NCBI GenBank assembly: GCA_018675575.1
Contig: JABGXW010000051.1
Coordinates: 1 to 64,000 of the forward strand
Length of the DNA stretch: 64,000 nucleotides
Origin: Bacteriovoracaceae bacterium
Lineage (GTDB): Bacteria > Bdellovibrionota > Bacteriovoracia > Bacteriovoracales > Bacteriovoracaceae
Direction: 5' to 3'
The notes below the pieces were generated by a model that worked only from the letters and a program-made list of their open reading frames with translations, did not search any database and was not told the DNA's origin. Every line of letters starts with the position of its first letter. Position 1 is the first letter of the stretch. A program made the translations under genes and the position numbers. Of the stretch, positions 32,939-42,043 are shown piece after piece.

Positions 32939-35900
32939 ATGGCACCATCAAATTCTTTAATTTCAAAACTCATCGTTTTAGTCCTGATTTGTTTTACAAC
33001 TCAGACCATGGCAGAGGAGATGTACAATGTTTCCCAAGGCAGGATTAATGCGCAGGACAATACTGACATAACCAAAGAGGCCATGGCGGGGTTAGAGAAT
33101 CATAAAAAAAGAAATGGAGGAAAGATAGTTCTCGCGAGTTTTAAACCTGTCGTAATGCAAGAGCTCTATAGCTATCTTGAGCATGAACATATTTCTCGAC
33201 TAGAATTGACAAAAATTAAAATGGAATATGAACGTCTCGAAGCAAGCTCAAGAGGTTTATCCCAGAAAGAAATAGAAAAGAGCTTGATAAGTCTTTTTGA
33301 AAACATGATGAAGTATGTGAATAACTCATCACTTCAATGTGTAAAGCAGGGGGCAACTTGTAATGATTGGGGATGTTGTAAAGGTTTAACATGTGCCGCT
33401 GTTCCTGCAAGAGCTAGAGAGAATATGGGGCAATGTAGAAGATTTAATAACACCTGTAATAAAAGTTCTGATTGCTGTTCTGGGGTATGTGGTGAAGGAG
33501 TTAACGGAAAAAAAGTTTGCGCCGTTGTTCGAAGATGCTATAGGCCCCAACGAGCAAATGCTTCGTGCGATAAGAATCCCACTTGTGAAGTAGGGAGTTG
33601 TGAGGTTTACAATGCGGGCACAACTGGAATGGGGGAATGTTTTCAAAATAAAAACTCATGTAAAAGCGACGATCAATGTTGTTCAGCAAAATGTAGTAAT
33701 AATAAATGTGTTCCACATTATACTTGTAAAAACTGTGTCGGACCAGGAATTAAACCCCGACGAGCTGAAGTATGCTGTGAAGGGCACTACAAGGATTCTA
33801 AGGGGACATGTATTCCGATGTTAGTACCATTTGTTTTAAAGGAACATCAAATGAAAAAAAATCTGTCGCTTTTAGGAATTTTTGTCTCGTTAATATTCGG
33901 TGATGTCGCTATGGCAGAAACTCAGCAAGAAGCAAATTCAAGAATTAAGAGCAAGATTCAAAATGATTCTAGTCTAGTGGATGAAGAGCATATGAAAGGC
34001 CTGACTGGCATGAGTAAGAGAGTCAGAGATAATGTTAAAATTACTGACTTAGATGATTTTAAAGATCACCAACTTGAAACATTCTCGACTAAGGCCGGTA
34101 CCGACTTTAAAACCTGTAGAATTGACTTAAAGGCAGATTACCTACTTAACCTTAAAGCAAACTCTGAACAGAATATGCTTGGTATTGAAATGGCGGTGCT
34201 TGCTTTTGAACATATGGTTTTAGGCGAAGGGACAGTCGATTATTGGACAGAAAGTATTGGAGGTGCTGCCTCTACAAATATTCATGCAAGAGCTGCAGTG
34301 GTTGCTCAAAAACATGCAGATCAAAGAACTCAAATCTTTGATGAGTTAGATGATTGGCAATTAAAGATGGAATGTCTTTGCTGGGATAGTAAAGGTTATC
34401 CTAATTTAGCTCCTGATATTCAAGCAAAATATGCTGGGGCGGGGTGGCCTGTTTCTAATGTCCCTGTCAGTAAACCGGAAGAGGGTACTAAGACAGAAGG
34501 AACAAGTGCGGGAAGACCAACATCTGCAGGAGCAGATGCACAATGTCCTAATGAAATGAATGCATACCTTGCCTACAGAGCAGCAAATCCAAACACTGAT
34601 GACGAAGACTACGCTGGAGACGCATCCGGTGTGAAGGGAAAATTCTTAATTACGAAGTGGACAGATCTAAATAGAAATTTTTACACAAGAGTGTATCTCA
34701 GTAACTCTTCAACTTTTCAAGAGATCTACTCATTAGCATCATGGTTAGAATCAAATAATTGGGGGGAAAATACCACTGCAAGCTTTCAAATAAATAGATT
34801 TACAACAAAAGAATGGAAAAATAATCCTAATATTTATGCCGCTGTAACTTTAGCACTTATCGCTGCTGGAGTTGTCGCCATTTCTGGAGGGTTTGCAACT
34901 GTAAGTATGGCAGCTTTATGGGGACTCGGAATTGGTAGTATGATGTTAATTGGAGTCCTAGGAGCGATGAAAGGAGCATGGGAATCACGTGCCCCTTATT
35001 TACAAGATGAATTTATTAAAACATGGAAATGCGGGAAGAAATCTTATTGTTCAGATTTTAAAAGAAGATTAATTCTTCCAAAATCAAAAGTATGTGGAGA
35101 TAAATACGTTTCCGGGAATGGATGTATTAAAAACTTTTTGGCCTATACATTAGACGGTGAAGTTAGGCATTTAGTAGATCCATTGGTGCCAGTCGGTGTA
35201 GATAAATCTGTACTTTTAAAGGATGGAACTCCTTTGGCGTCAAGAATGTCTACCGCAGCAAGTAATGCAATAGAAAAACTAAAAACTATAGACCAGGATC
35301 GTTGGCGAAAAGAGAAGCGTTGCCAGGATACTTTCATGAACACGGTTGTATCACCGTTGCTCCCTAATGTTCCTGGTAGTGATATAGTAGAAGGAGTTAT
35401 AGGCAACGCGCCAGGAATGAACACGCCAGTAGCGGTCCAATGTCCCCGATTACATACTTCCTATCTGAAGAAACCGTTATTAGATTCCCTTTCAACCGGT
35501 GAGTTTGCACCCATATTAAAAACACCTTATGCTAACAATTATGAATTAACTGCTGCTATGATTAAAACAATCAAAGATTCCGCCAAAGCATACGCTACGA
35601 ATGCGAAATATCTTTTTTCAGATATGCAAGAAGATTTAAATAAATTTGCAGATTACTCGTTTGATTATCATTTTGTTTGGCCAAGGCTTTCGCAGGCTGG
35701 AATGATCGCTTATCCGATGCCCGGTTTGATTTCATATTTTATGCTTATGGCAGAAGCTATGAATGAAAAACAAGATGAGAACTTTGGCAACGTTGAGGGA
35801 TATAATCAATTACATGCTCAACATTTACAGGACTTAATCAATACAATTAATGGTTCTAATAATATGGAAGAAGTAAATGTGGGAATCGATGGTATTAATT

Positions 35901-36598
35901 CTCAATTAGATGCTTTTAACACTGACCTGGCAAATACACTGGCCTTTAATGGTCTCAATCTAAGTGCAGGAGATGGCATCGATAGCTCAAAGGCTAACAT
36001 AACGGGAGGGAATGGTTCCGCTGCAGAATTGGATTCTTCTTTAGGAGCTGGTTCCTTAGATCCAGATTCAAGCTTGGGAAGAGCTGCCTCGGCCTTTAGA
36101 AAAAATAGAGAAATTTTGGATAAGCAAAGAGAAAAGCTCTCAGTTTTCACTGCCGCAGTGGGAGCAAAGAAAGCAAGCGAATTGACTGCTAATAAAAAAG
36201 CATTTACAAAGAGTTTCTTTAGCCCTCTTGGTGCAGGCGGAGGCTTAAACTTAGCATCTACCGGTGCAGCGAGTGGTGGCCCAAGTCGACCGACTGATAG
36301 TAAAGTTAAAAATGAGAAAAGAGACCTCTCCCAAAGCTCATTGAACGCAAGGCCACCAACACCAAATTATAATTTAAGTTATGATACTGGTGGAGGATCA
36401 CGATCAAATTATAAAGCTGCAACAGAAGCTGCGCAAAGTAAAATAAAAGAAGCGATTGAATTTAGAAATCAAAAACCTGCACAATTTGAAAAGCAGGAGG
36501 GCGATACATTATTTAAAATTATAACGAGGTCATATATAAGGTCTTATGATAAATTATTAAATAAGAGAAAGAAAACTATAATTGATGAAGATTATTAA
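32939..36598 (+). CDS. large Cys-rich exported protein with internal signal peptide
   Basis: A single frame of 1219 residues that looks like two proteins joined. Part one (1-304) has a signal peptide (LVLICFTTQTMAEE) and two knottin/Dickkopf-like cysteine modules: CVKQGATCNDWGCCKGLTC, then CNKSSDCCSGVCG, and CKSDDQCCSAKCSNNKC. Part two starts at Met305 with its own signal peptide (KKNLSLLGIFVSLIFG, cleaved near AMAE) and a Shine-Dalgarno before it, and runs 915 residues with a hydrophobic pair near 640-680 (ALIAAGVVAISGG, GIGSMMLIGVLGAMKG) and a Ser/Gly-rich tail. No stop separates them, so a fusion, a lost stop codon, or two overlapping start sites must apply. It heads a tight gene run with an acyltransferase-like gene and two polyamine enzymes. 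Confidence 0.75.
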   Translation: MAPSNSLISKLIVLVLICFTTQTMAEEMYNVSQGRINAQDNTDITKEAMAGLENHKKRNGGKIVLASFKPVVMQELYSYLEHEHISRLELTKIKMEYERLEASSRGLSQKEIEKSLISLFENMMKYVNNSSLQCVKQGATCNDWGCCKGLTCAAVPARARENMGQCRRFNNTCNKSSDCCSGVCGEGVNGKKVCAVVRRCYRPQRANASCDKNPTCEVGSCEVYNAGTTGMGECFQNKNSCKSDDQCCSAKCSNNKCVPHYTCKNCVGPGIKPRRAEVCCEGHYKDSKGTCIPMLVPFVLKEHQMKKNLSLLGIFVSLIFGDVAMAETQQEANSRIKSKIQNDSSLVDEEHMKGLTGMSKRVRDNVKITDLDDFKDHQLETFSTKAGTDFKTCRIDLKADYLLNLKANSEQNMLGIEMAVLAFEHMVLGEGTVDYWTESIGGAASTNIHARAAVVAQKHADQRTQIFDELDDWQLKMECLCWDSKGYPNLAPDIQAKYAGAGWPVSNVPVSKPEEGTKTEGTSAGRPTSAGADAQCPNEMNAYLAYRAANPNTDDEDYAGDASGVKGKFLITKWTDLNRNFYTRVYLSNSSTFQEIYSLASWLESNNWGENTTASFQINRFTTKEWKNNPNIYAAVTLALIAAGVVAISGGFATVSMAALWGLGIGSMMLIGVLGAMKGAWESRAPYLQDEFIKTWKCGKKSYCSDFKRRLILPKSKVCGDKYVSGNGCIKNFLAYTLDGEVRHLVDPLVPVGVDKSVLLKDGTPLASRMSTAASNAIEKLKTIDQDRWRKEKRCQDTFMNTVVSPLLPNVPGSDIVEGVIGNAPGMNTPVAVQCPRLHTSYLKKPLLDSLSTGEFAPILKTPYANNYELTAAMIKTIKDSAKAYATNAKYLFSDMQEDLNKFADYSFDYHFVWPRLSQAGMIAYPMPGLISYFMLMAEAMNEKQDENFGNVEGYNQLHAQHLQDLINTINGSNNMEEVNVGIDGINSQLDAFNTDLANTLAFNGLNLSAGDGIDSSKANITGGNGSAAELDSSLGAGSLDPDSSLGRAASAFRKNREILDKQREKLSVFTAAVGAKKASELTANKKAFTKSFFSPLGAGGGLNLASTGAASGGPSRPTDSKVKNEKRDLSQSSLNARPPTPNYNLSYDTGGGSRSNYKAATEAAQSKIKEAIEFRNQKPAQFEKQEGDTLFKIITRSYIRSYDKLLNKRKKTIIDEDY
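33838..33853 (+). promoter_or_regulatory. internal ribosome binding site and ATG
   Basis: AAAGGA (33838-33843) lies seven bases before an in-frame ATG at 33851 that begins a full signal peptide. This spacing is optimal, so a separate 915-residue protein may be made from here. Confidence 0.65.
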
Positions 36599-36617
36599 CA
36601 TGCCGGAGTAAGTTTTA

Positions 36618-37718
36618 TTGTATCAGGACAAGGATAGCCGAATTCAAAACTTTGATATCTTGCGAGGATTTTTTATCTTCCTGGCATTATGGCAGCATTT
36701 TAGCTACTACCTCAATGTTTGGTACATTGATTTCTTTAAAGAAAATGCTGTTTTAGATAAAAGCTATCATATCCATAAAATGATGATTGGATATCTTTTA
36801 CCTGTAGATGACTTTTCTCATTGGGCAGCATGGTTTTTTACCCCTTGGGTCTCTCAAATTTATCTCACCTTGGCAGCTTTTAATTTAGCAAAACGTTCAC
36901 AAGGTGATTTTAAATTAGTTTATGGCCTTAAACTCCGGACCTTTGGACTTATTTTGATCTTTTTTATTTTTGAAAACTTCATTGTCTCACCAAACTTTGG
37001 AGAATCTATATCATTTTATCCTATTATGGCATGGATGATTATTTTATCAGCTCTAAGCTATCTCTATCAAAAATTTGGAGTTAAGGGTATATGGGGATTA
37101 TTAATAATTAGCTTTACAAGATGGACGTTACCAGAACTCCCCTTTATCTCTGGTTTAGAGTATTGGATGCAACAAAATGTCCATTCTGCCTATGAATTTG
37201 ATGCTCAGATAGAATATTTCTTAACATCAGGATGTCTGGGATTTTTTCTTGGATTTTATTATTATCATCGTGACTGGGGACAGAAGAGAGAATTCTATTT
37301 AATAGGATCAGGTTTTCTTCTTTTTATGATCTGGTATTTTTTTGGATTACCATTTAGTGTCAACTATCTTGATGTCTTTGAATCAGAACATGATTTGGCA
37401 AAGACATTTCTTGGTTCACTAAGTATCCTTGGAATTCAAATGATGATTTTACCTCTTTTTCTTTTTATGGAAAAAAAACATAAATTAAAAATTAAAATAC
37501 CAATGTTTACATGGATTGGTGTGCATTCATTGAAACTTTTTGCTCTTCATAGAATTCTGTTTGTACATATTATAGTTCCTGTCATGTTACTTATTGTTAC
37601 AATAATAAATAGGCCCCTGATCATCACATGGTGGATATGTTGGCTTTCTACAGGAATTGTAATGTTAGTAGGCTATTTTATAAATAAAACAAAAATACAT
37701 AATCTTATCTTAAGGTAG
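36618..37718 (+). CDS. multi-pass acyltransferase-like membrane protein (DUF1624/DUF418-type)
   Basis: This 366-residue protein has about nine or ten hydrophobic segments. The N-terminus has IQNFDILRGFFIFLALWQHF, the D-x-x-R-G start typical of DUF1624/acyltransferase-3-like membrane enzymes such as heparan glucosaminide N-acetyltransferase. The matched His is in ALWQHF. Such proteins move acyl groups across the membrane onto sugars; the substrate here is unknown. The start is TTG at 36618 with GGAG nine bases upstream. It follows the Cys-rich gene by 19 bases and precedes the AdoMet decarboxylase fusion by four, so one operon is likely. Confidence 0.7.
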   Translation: MYQDKDSRIQNFDILRGFFIFLALWQHFSYYLNVWYIDFFKENAVLDKSYHIHKMMIGYLLPVDDFSHWAAWFFTPWVSQIYLTLAAFNLAKRSQGDFKLVYGLKLRTFGLILIFFIFENFIVSPNFGESISFYPIMAWMIILSALSYLYQKFGVKGIWGLLIISFTRWTLPELPFISGLEYWMQQNVHSAYEFDAQIEYFLTSGCLGFFLGFYYYHRDWGQKREFYLIGSGFLLFMIWYFFGLPFSVNYLDVFESEHDLAKTFLGSLSILGIQMMILPLFLFMEKKHKLKIKIPMFTWIGVHSLKLFALHRILFVHIIVPVMLLIVTIINRPLIITWWICWLSTGIVMLVGYFINKTKIHNLILR

Positions 37719-37722
37719 TAAA

Positions 37723-38814
37723 TTGGATATCCGCTCACAACATTTATTGGTAGACTTTTGGTTAAAAATGCCAATCTCAGAGCATATGATAAATAAACTT
37801 TGCCAAGTGATTGAAAAAAACTTAACTGTCATTAAAAAAACTGAACATAAGTTTGATCCAATAGGACAAACAATTCTTTTTGTTTTAGCTGAGTCTCATT
37901 TCAGTTTACATACCTATCCAGAACATAATTATATGACCATGGACATCTATGTCTGCAATATGGAAGTAGACTTAGAATTTATTTTAAAAGAAATAGAAGA
38001 TGTCATTCCTCTTTCTCATAAAGAACATAAATTCATCACAAGAGGTATCTCAGAAGAGTTTCAAGAATTATCAATGGGTGAAAACAAGGCGATTATCAGA
38101 AGTAAAATTCTCTATAGTATTACATTTGTTTTGGCTGCTTGCAGCATTATTTATGAATTATTATTGGCCCAAGCTTTGTCCAGTACAATGGGCAACACAG
38201 CATTAAGATACAATATTACAATTGGTCTATACATTGCTTCCATGGGAATCGGTGCTTTATTTTTTAACAAAATAATTAAATCAAAACTTAGCGAAAAACT
38301 TATTAGAATAGAAGTTTTTCTTGCTATCGTAGGTGGTTTAGCTCCCATTATGGTATTAATTAATGATAGCTTTATTAATTTGTCTTCAAATTTTATGAGC
38401 TTCAACTTCTTAGGCCTTGTTCCCCAAACAATTCTTTCAGGTATGAACCATAGCTTAATTATATTAGTAGGCTTTTTAAGTGGATTAGAACTGCCTCTTC
38501 TTATGGAGCTTGGAAAAAAAATAAAAAGAGATATGGGAAAAAAAGTTTTAGCTATGGATTATTTGGGCTCTCTTATTGGTGTCGTTTTGTTTCCATTGTT
38601 TATATTCCCTAATTTGACATTATTTACTATTGGTTACTTAATTGCCTTTATTAATTCAAGCGTTGCTTTGTATTTAGGCCATTTCTATAAATTAGACAAT
38701 AAAAAACTTAAAATGTGTTGTCTCATTTTAAGTTGTATCTTCTTTCTGTTCTTATGCTTTTCAGAGCAGATTAATAATATTATTTTAAGAAAAATATATT
38801 TTTATAACTTATAG
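37723..38814 (+). CDS. speD: S-adenosylmethionine decarboxylase fused to membrane domain
   Basis: AdoMet decarboxylase makes the aminopropyl donor for spermidine. Residues 1-120 match bacterial SpeD/SpeH: AESHFSLHTYPEHNY and MDIYVC hold Glu57-Ser58, the self-cleavage site that gives the pyruvoyl group, plus His63 and Cys78 at the same spacing as in B. subtilis SpeH (63/68/83). A region of about 235 residues follows with six or so membrane helices (ILYSITFVLAACSIIYELLL onward). That region resembles the N-terminal membrane part of the next gene. A membrane-anchored AdoMet decarboxylase is unusual. The start is TTG at 37723 with AGG seven bases upstream. The next gene starts eight bases after this one. 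Confidence 0.85.
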   Translation: MDIRSQHLLVDFWLKMPISEHMINKLCQVIEKNLTVIKKTEHKFDPIGQTILFVLAESHFSLHTYPEHNYMTMDIYVCNMEVDLEFILKEIEDVIPLSHKEHKFITRGISEEFQELSMGENKAIIRSKILYSITFVLAACSIIYELLLAQALSSTMGNTALRYNITIGLYIASMGIGALFFNKIIKSKLSEKLIRIEVFLAIVGGLAPIMVLINDSFINLSSNFMSFNFLGLVPQTILSGMNHSLIILVGFLSGLELPLLMELGKKIKRDMGKKVLAMDYLGSLIGVVLFPLFIFPNLTLFTIGYLIAFINSSVALYLGHFYKLDNKKLKMCCLILSCIFFLFLCFSEQINNIILRKIYFYNL

Positions 38815-38822
38815 GTGTTTTT

Positions 38823-40523
38823 TTGAAGAAAGAATTAACTGTAAAAGAAATTTTATGCATAACAATGATACTTTCATTTTGCAGTATTATTTACGAACTT
38901 ATCTTTGCAAATACCTTATCATTGTTAACAGGCTCTTATATCTGGTGGCATAGTTGGACTATAGGATTTTATATTGGTGGTCTTGGCATCGGAGCGATTA
39001 AATCTGGTAAATTGCTTAATTCGTTCAGAGAATTATATTATGTAGAATTACTCCTATCACTTATTGGTTGCCTCTCTGTTATCTATATTTTCTGTCTTCA
39101 TCTTATTTTTAAATCATCAGATTACATGTCATATCTCGGAAATGATTTTTACTCAGCTTCGTATGTTCAAGTTAGTTTCTATATGAATGTATTTTTCTTT
39201 TGTCTAGTACAATCAATTACTTTAATAATAGGGATTCTTTCTGGTTTTGAAATCCCTCTCTTAATCAAACTAATGAAAGAAAAGACAGGCAAAGATAAAG
39301 AGAATTTAGTTCTTGGAGTCAATTATATAGGAACTTTATTTGGTACATTAATTTTTTCTTTTATACTTTTACCTAAACTCGATATAATTTATACCTCTGT
39401 TATTGTCGCTACTTTAAATTTACTTGTTTGTCTCTACTTACTTATTAAAAGACGAGTTAAGAGATCTCCTGCATTCATTATACCAATTACTTGTGTTATT
39501 CTCGTTTTGGTTTTTGTTGGCAAAAATGAAAATTTAATTCAACAGAATTATTTGAAAGTACGTTATCACGGCGATCGCGTTATAGCTAGAGACAAAAGTC
39601 AAACTAGAATTTTTCTAGAAAACCTTGATCAAATTCCAGACGTTCTTAGAATGAAATCACTTTATCAGTATATTGATTTTTTTGATATCGAGACTACCAA
39701 TAAAGAAACTGAAACGATTATGACTTTAGATGGAAATTTTCAATTTAGCTCTAAAACAGAAAGGTTTTATCATGAAGGTTTTGCTCATGTAGGATTAGAA
39801 CTCGTAGGGTTTATTCCCAAAAAGATCCTCATTCTTGGTGGTGGAGATGGCTTACTTATTAGAGAATTGCTCAAATATCCTGAAATTGAAATTATCGAAC
39901 AAATAGAATTAGATGATAAGATACTAAAGCTCGCAAAAAAGAAACCATTTCTTACAAAGTTAAATGAAAATTCATTATCAAACCCAAGAGTTAAGACTGT
40001 AATTGGTGATGGATTTCATTATATGAGAAATACTACAGAAAAGTTTGATGCTATTTTTATAGATTTCCCCTATCCCCGTAATTACAATCTTGCGAGGCTT
40101 TATAGTGTAGAATTTTATACTTATGTAAAAAGAAATTTAACGCCTAATGGATTTGTTATTTTAGATACTCCAATCGTTGAAAAGAAAACTTATACTAGTA
40201 AACAATATCAAGGTCGTATGATCGATAAAATGCTATTTTCATCATCAGATAAATACAATAATAATGTAATTTTAAGTACAATGTATTATTCCGGATTTAA
40301 AAGACTACTACCTTATAAAGTTGGGGAAGAATCTTTTTTAATTATGCATAATAGGGATAAAGAATTTCAATACCAGAATCTACTAAAGGCCAACTCTAAG
40401 TTTCAGAAGGTTTCCTCCAAAGATCTAGTTGAGATTTCTGGACAGAATTTTCCATATGAAATAAAGAAAAAATATATTAATTCCATTTTTAAACCTACAA
40501 TCTTAGGATTAAGTGATTTTTAA
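38823..40523 (+). CDS. speE: membrane-bound spermidine synthase-like aminopropyltransferase
   Basis: This 566-residue protein has an N-terminal membrane domain of about 230 residues (TMILSFCSIIYELIFANTLS, TIGFYIGGLGIGA) and a C-terminal Rossmann methyltransferase-like domain of aminopropyltransferase type. The cofactor loop is ILGGGDGLLIRELLKY near residue 340; IEQIELDD and the motif FDAIFIDFPYPRNYNLARLYS carry the acidic residues that bind donor and amine. It should move the aminopropyl group from decarboxylated AdoMet to putrescine or a related amine; the exact product (spermidine or another) is open. Start TTG at 38823 with AGGTG upstream. Its placement beside the SpeD fusion supports the pathway call. 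Confidence 0.87.
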   Translation: MKKELTVKEILCITMILSFCSIIYELIFANTLSLLTGSYIWWHSWTIGFYIGGLGIGAIKSGKLLNSFRELYYVELLLSLIGCLSVIYIFCLHLIFKSSDYMSYLGNDFYSASYVQVSFYMNVFFFCLVQSITLIIGILSGFEIPLLIKLMKEKTGKDKENLVLGVNYIGTLFGTLIFSFILLPKLDIIYTSVIVATLNLLVCLYLLIKRRVKRSPAFIIPITCVILVLVFVGKNENLIQQNYLKVRYHGDRVIARDKSQTRIFLENLDQIPDVLRMKSLYQYIDFFDIETTNKETETIMTLDGNFQFSSKTERFYHEGFAHVGLELVGFIPKKILILGGGDGLLIRELLKYPEIEIIEQIELDDKILKLAKKKPFLTKLNENSLSNPRVKTVIGDGFHYMRNTTEKFDAIFIDFPYPRNYNLARLYSVEFYTYVKRNLTPNGFVILDTPIVEKKTYTSKQYQGRMIDKMLFSSSDKYNNNVILSTMYYSGFKRLLPYKVGEESFLIMHNRDKEFQYQNLLKANSKFQKVSSKDLVEISGQNFPYEIKKKYINSIFKPTILGLSDF

Positions 40524-40555
40524 GCAATTTTATCTGTATTCTCTATGCGTTAGTC

Positions 40556-40585
40556 TTGTCATCTTTTACTCTACATCGCTAAAAT
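40556..40585 (+). promoter_or_regulatory. sigma70-type promoter of the xdh operon, leaderless geometry
   Basis: TTGTCA (40556-40561), an 18-base spacer and TAAAAT (40580-40585) lie immediately before the ATG at 40592, six bases after the -10 box. No ribosome site is present. Confidence 0.55.
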
Positions 40586-40591
40586 ACAAAT

Positions 40592-42043
40592 ATGAGAAAT
40601 TACATACTATTTTACATTAATGGCAAACGTCATGAAATCTATGGAGAAATGGCCTTTAGGCCATTATCAACATTTTTAAGAAAAGATTTAGGCCTTACAG
40701 GAACAAAAATTGTTTGCAGTGAAGGTGATTGTGGTGCATGCACAGTGTTAAATGCAGGTTTAAATGATATAGAAAATGGAAAACTTAGATATCATACTAT
40801 TAATTCTTGCATAAAATATTTACATCTATGTGACTTAAAACATTTTATTACTATTGAAGGTATCAAAGATAAAAACCTTTTAACTCCTGTTCAGTCGTCA
40901 ATGATAGAACATCATGGATCTCAATGTGGATTTTGCACACCAGGTTTCATCTGCACTTTAAGTTCGATGTCGGATGATTGTGTTTTGGATAAAAAACTAA
41001 TAACAGAAAAAAAGGTTAAAAATTATACAACTGGAAACCTATGTCGCTGTACTGGATATAAACCAATAATAAATGCAGGCATGAACATTGATTTGAAAAA
41101 TTATAAAACTTTGTCACAAAGATATCATGACTCTTCAATGATAGAAGATTTTGAAAAGCATTCTCAAGTTCCTGTCGAATTAACAGGAGTAAATAAAAGA
41201 TTGTTCATACCTACTTCTGAAAATGATGCAGCTAAGTATCTAAGTGATAAATCAAATCAATGTAAAATTGAGGCTGGTGGAACAGATCTTGGTGTTGTTC
41301 AAAATAAATGCCATGGCATGATCATTGATGTTCTTTCCTTTGACTTAATTAAAAATAATAATAAAATTACCAAAAAAGATAATTCTTTCGAAATCGGACC
41401 AAGAGCAACTTGGAGTGAAATTGAAAAAGCACTATCTAAAGACTTTCCTGAGTTTTATAAACTTATTCATGTCTTTGCATCTCCACAAATTAAAAATGCG
41501 GGAACTTTAGTAGGAAATATTGCAAATGCTTCTCCAATTGGAGATGGGATTCCTTTCCTACTGGTAGGAAATGCTTCACTTGAACTTACTAGTTTACAAG
41601 GTAAGAGAATGGTTTCAGTTGATAAATTTTACAAAGCTTATAAGCAAATGGATATGGAGGCGGATGAATTTATCTCAAAACTAATTATCCCTATTCCATC
41701 CAAAAATACATTAACAAAACTTTATAAGATCTCCCTTCGAAAAGATTTAGATATATCCGCGGTCACATTTGCTGGAAGTTTTGTACTAGAAAATAATAAA
41801 TTATCAAATATTAAAATTGCGTATGGAGGAGTTGGACCAACGGTACTTCGGCTAAAAGAAGTTGAGCAGGCATTAGAAAATTCTCCATTTGAATTGGCAA
41901 GCTTTGAAAAAATTTTACCCCTAGTTGAAAAAGAAATTAGTCCTTTATCAGATCATAGAGGATCAAAAGAATACAGACATCTTATCGCTAAAAACCTCAT
42001 GCTTAAGTGCTTCCATGAACTTTCCTCTGAGGTACGATCATGA
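40592..42043 (+). CDS. xdhA: xanthine dehydrogenase FeS/FAD subunit
   Basis: The 483-residue small subunit carries the electron-transfer cofactors of xanthine dehydrogenase. The first [2Fe-2S] site is CSEGDCGACTVL with a later Cys (SCIKY); the second is QCGFCTPGFI and NLCRCTGY. The FAD domain starts near residue 200 (KIEAGGTDLGVV) with AGTLVGNIANASPIGD as a dinucleotide loop. The enzyme oxidises hypoxanthine and xanthine to urate in purine breakdown, passing electrons to NAD or another acceptor. The gene overlaps xdhB by four bases. Its ATG has no ribosome site and follows a -10 box closely. Confidence 0.95.
   Translation: MRNYILFYINGKRHEIYGEMAFRPLSTFLRKDLGLTGTKIVCSEGDCGACTVLNAGLNDIENGKLRYHTINSCIKYLHLCDLKHFITIEGIKDKNLLTPVQSSMIEHHGSQCGFCTPGFICTLSSMSDDCVLDKKLITEKKVKNYTTGNLCRCTGYKPIINAGMNIDLKNYKTLSQRYHDSSMIEDFEKHSQVPVELTGVNKRLFIPTSENDAAKYLSDKSNQCKIEAGGTDLGVVQNKCHGMIIDVLSFDLIKNNNKITKKDNSFEIGPRATWSEIEKALSKDFPEFYKLIHVFASPQIKNAGTLVGNIANASPIGDGIPFLLVGNASLELTSLQGKRMVSVDKFYKAYKQMDMEADEFISKLIIPIPSKNTLTKLYKISLRKDLDISAVTFAGSFVLENNKLSNIKIAYGGVGPTVLRLKEVEQALENSPFELASFEKILPLVEKEISPLSDHRGSKEYRHLIAKNLMLKCFHELSSEVRS

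Noticed and set aside
33386-33716. Several overlapping minus-strand and alternative-frame frames in the Cys-rich region
   Set aside because: They arise opposite a signal-peptide-bearing gene with clear cysteine modules and have no motif of their own.
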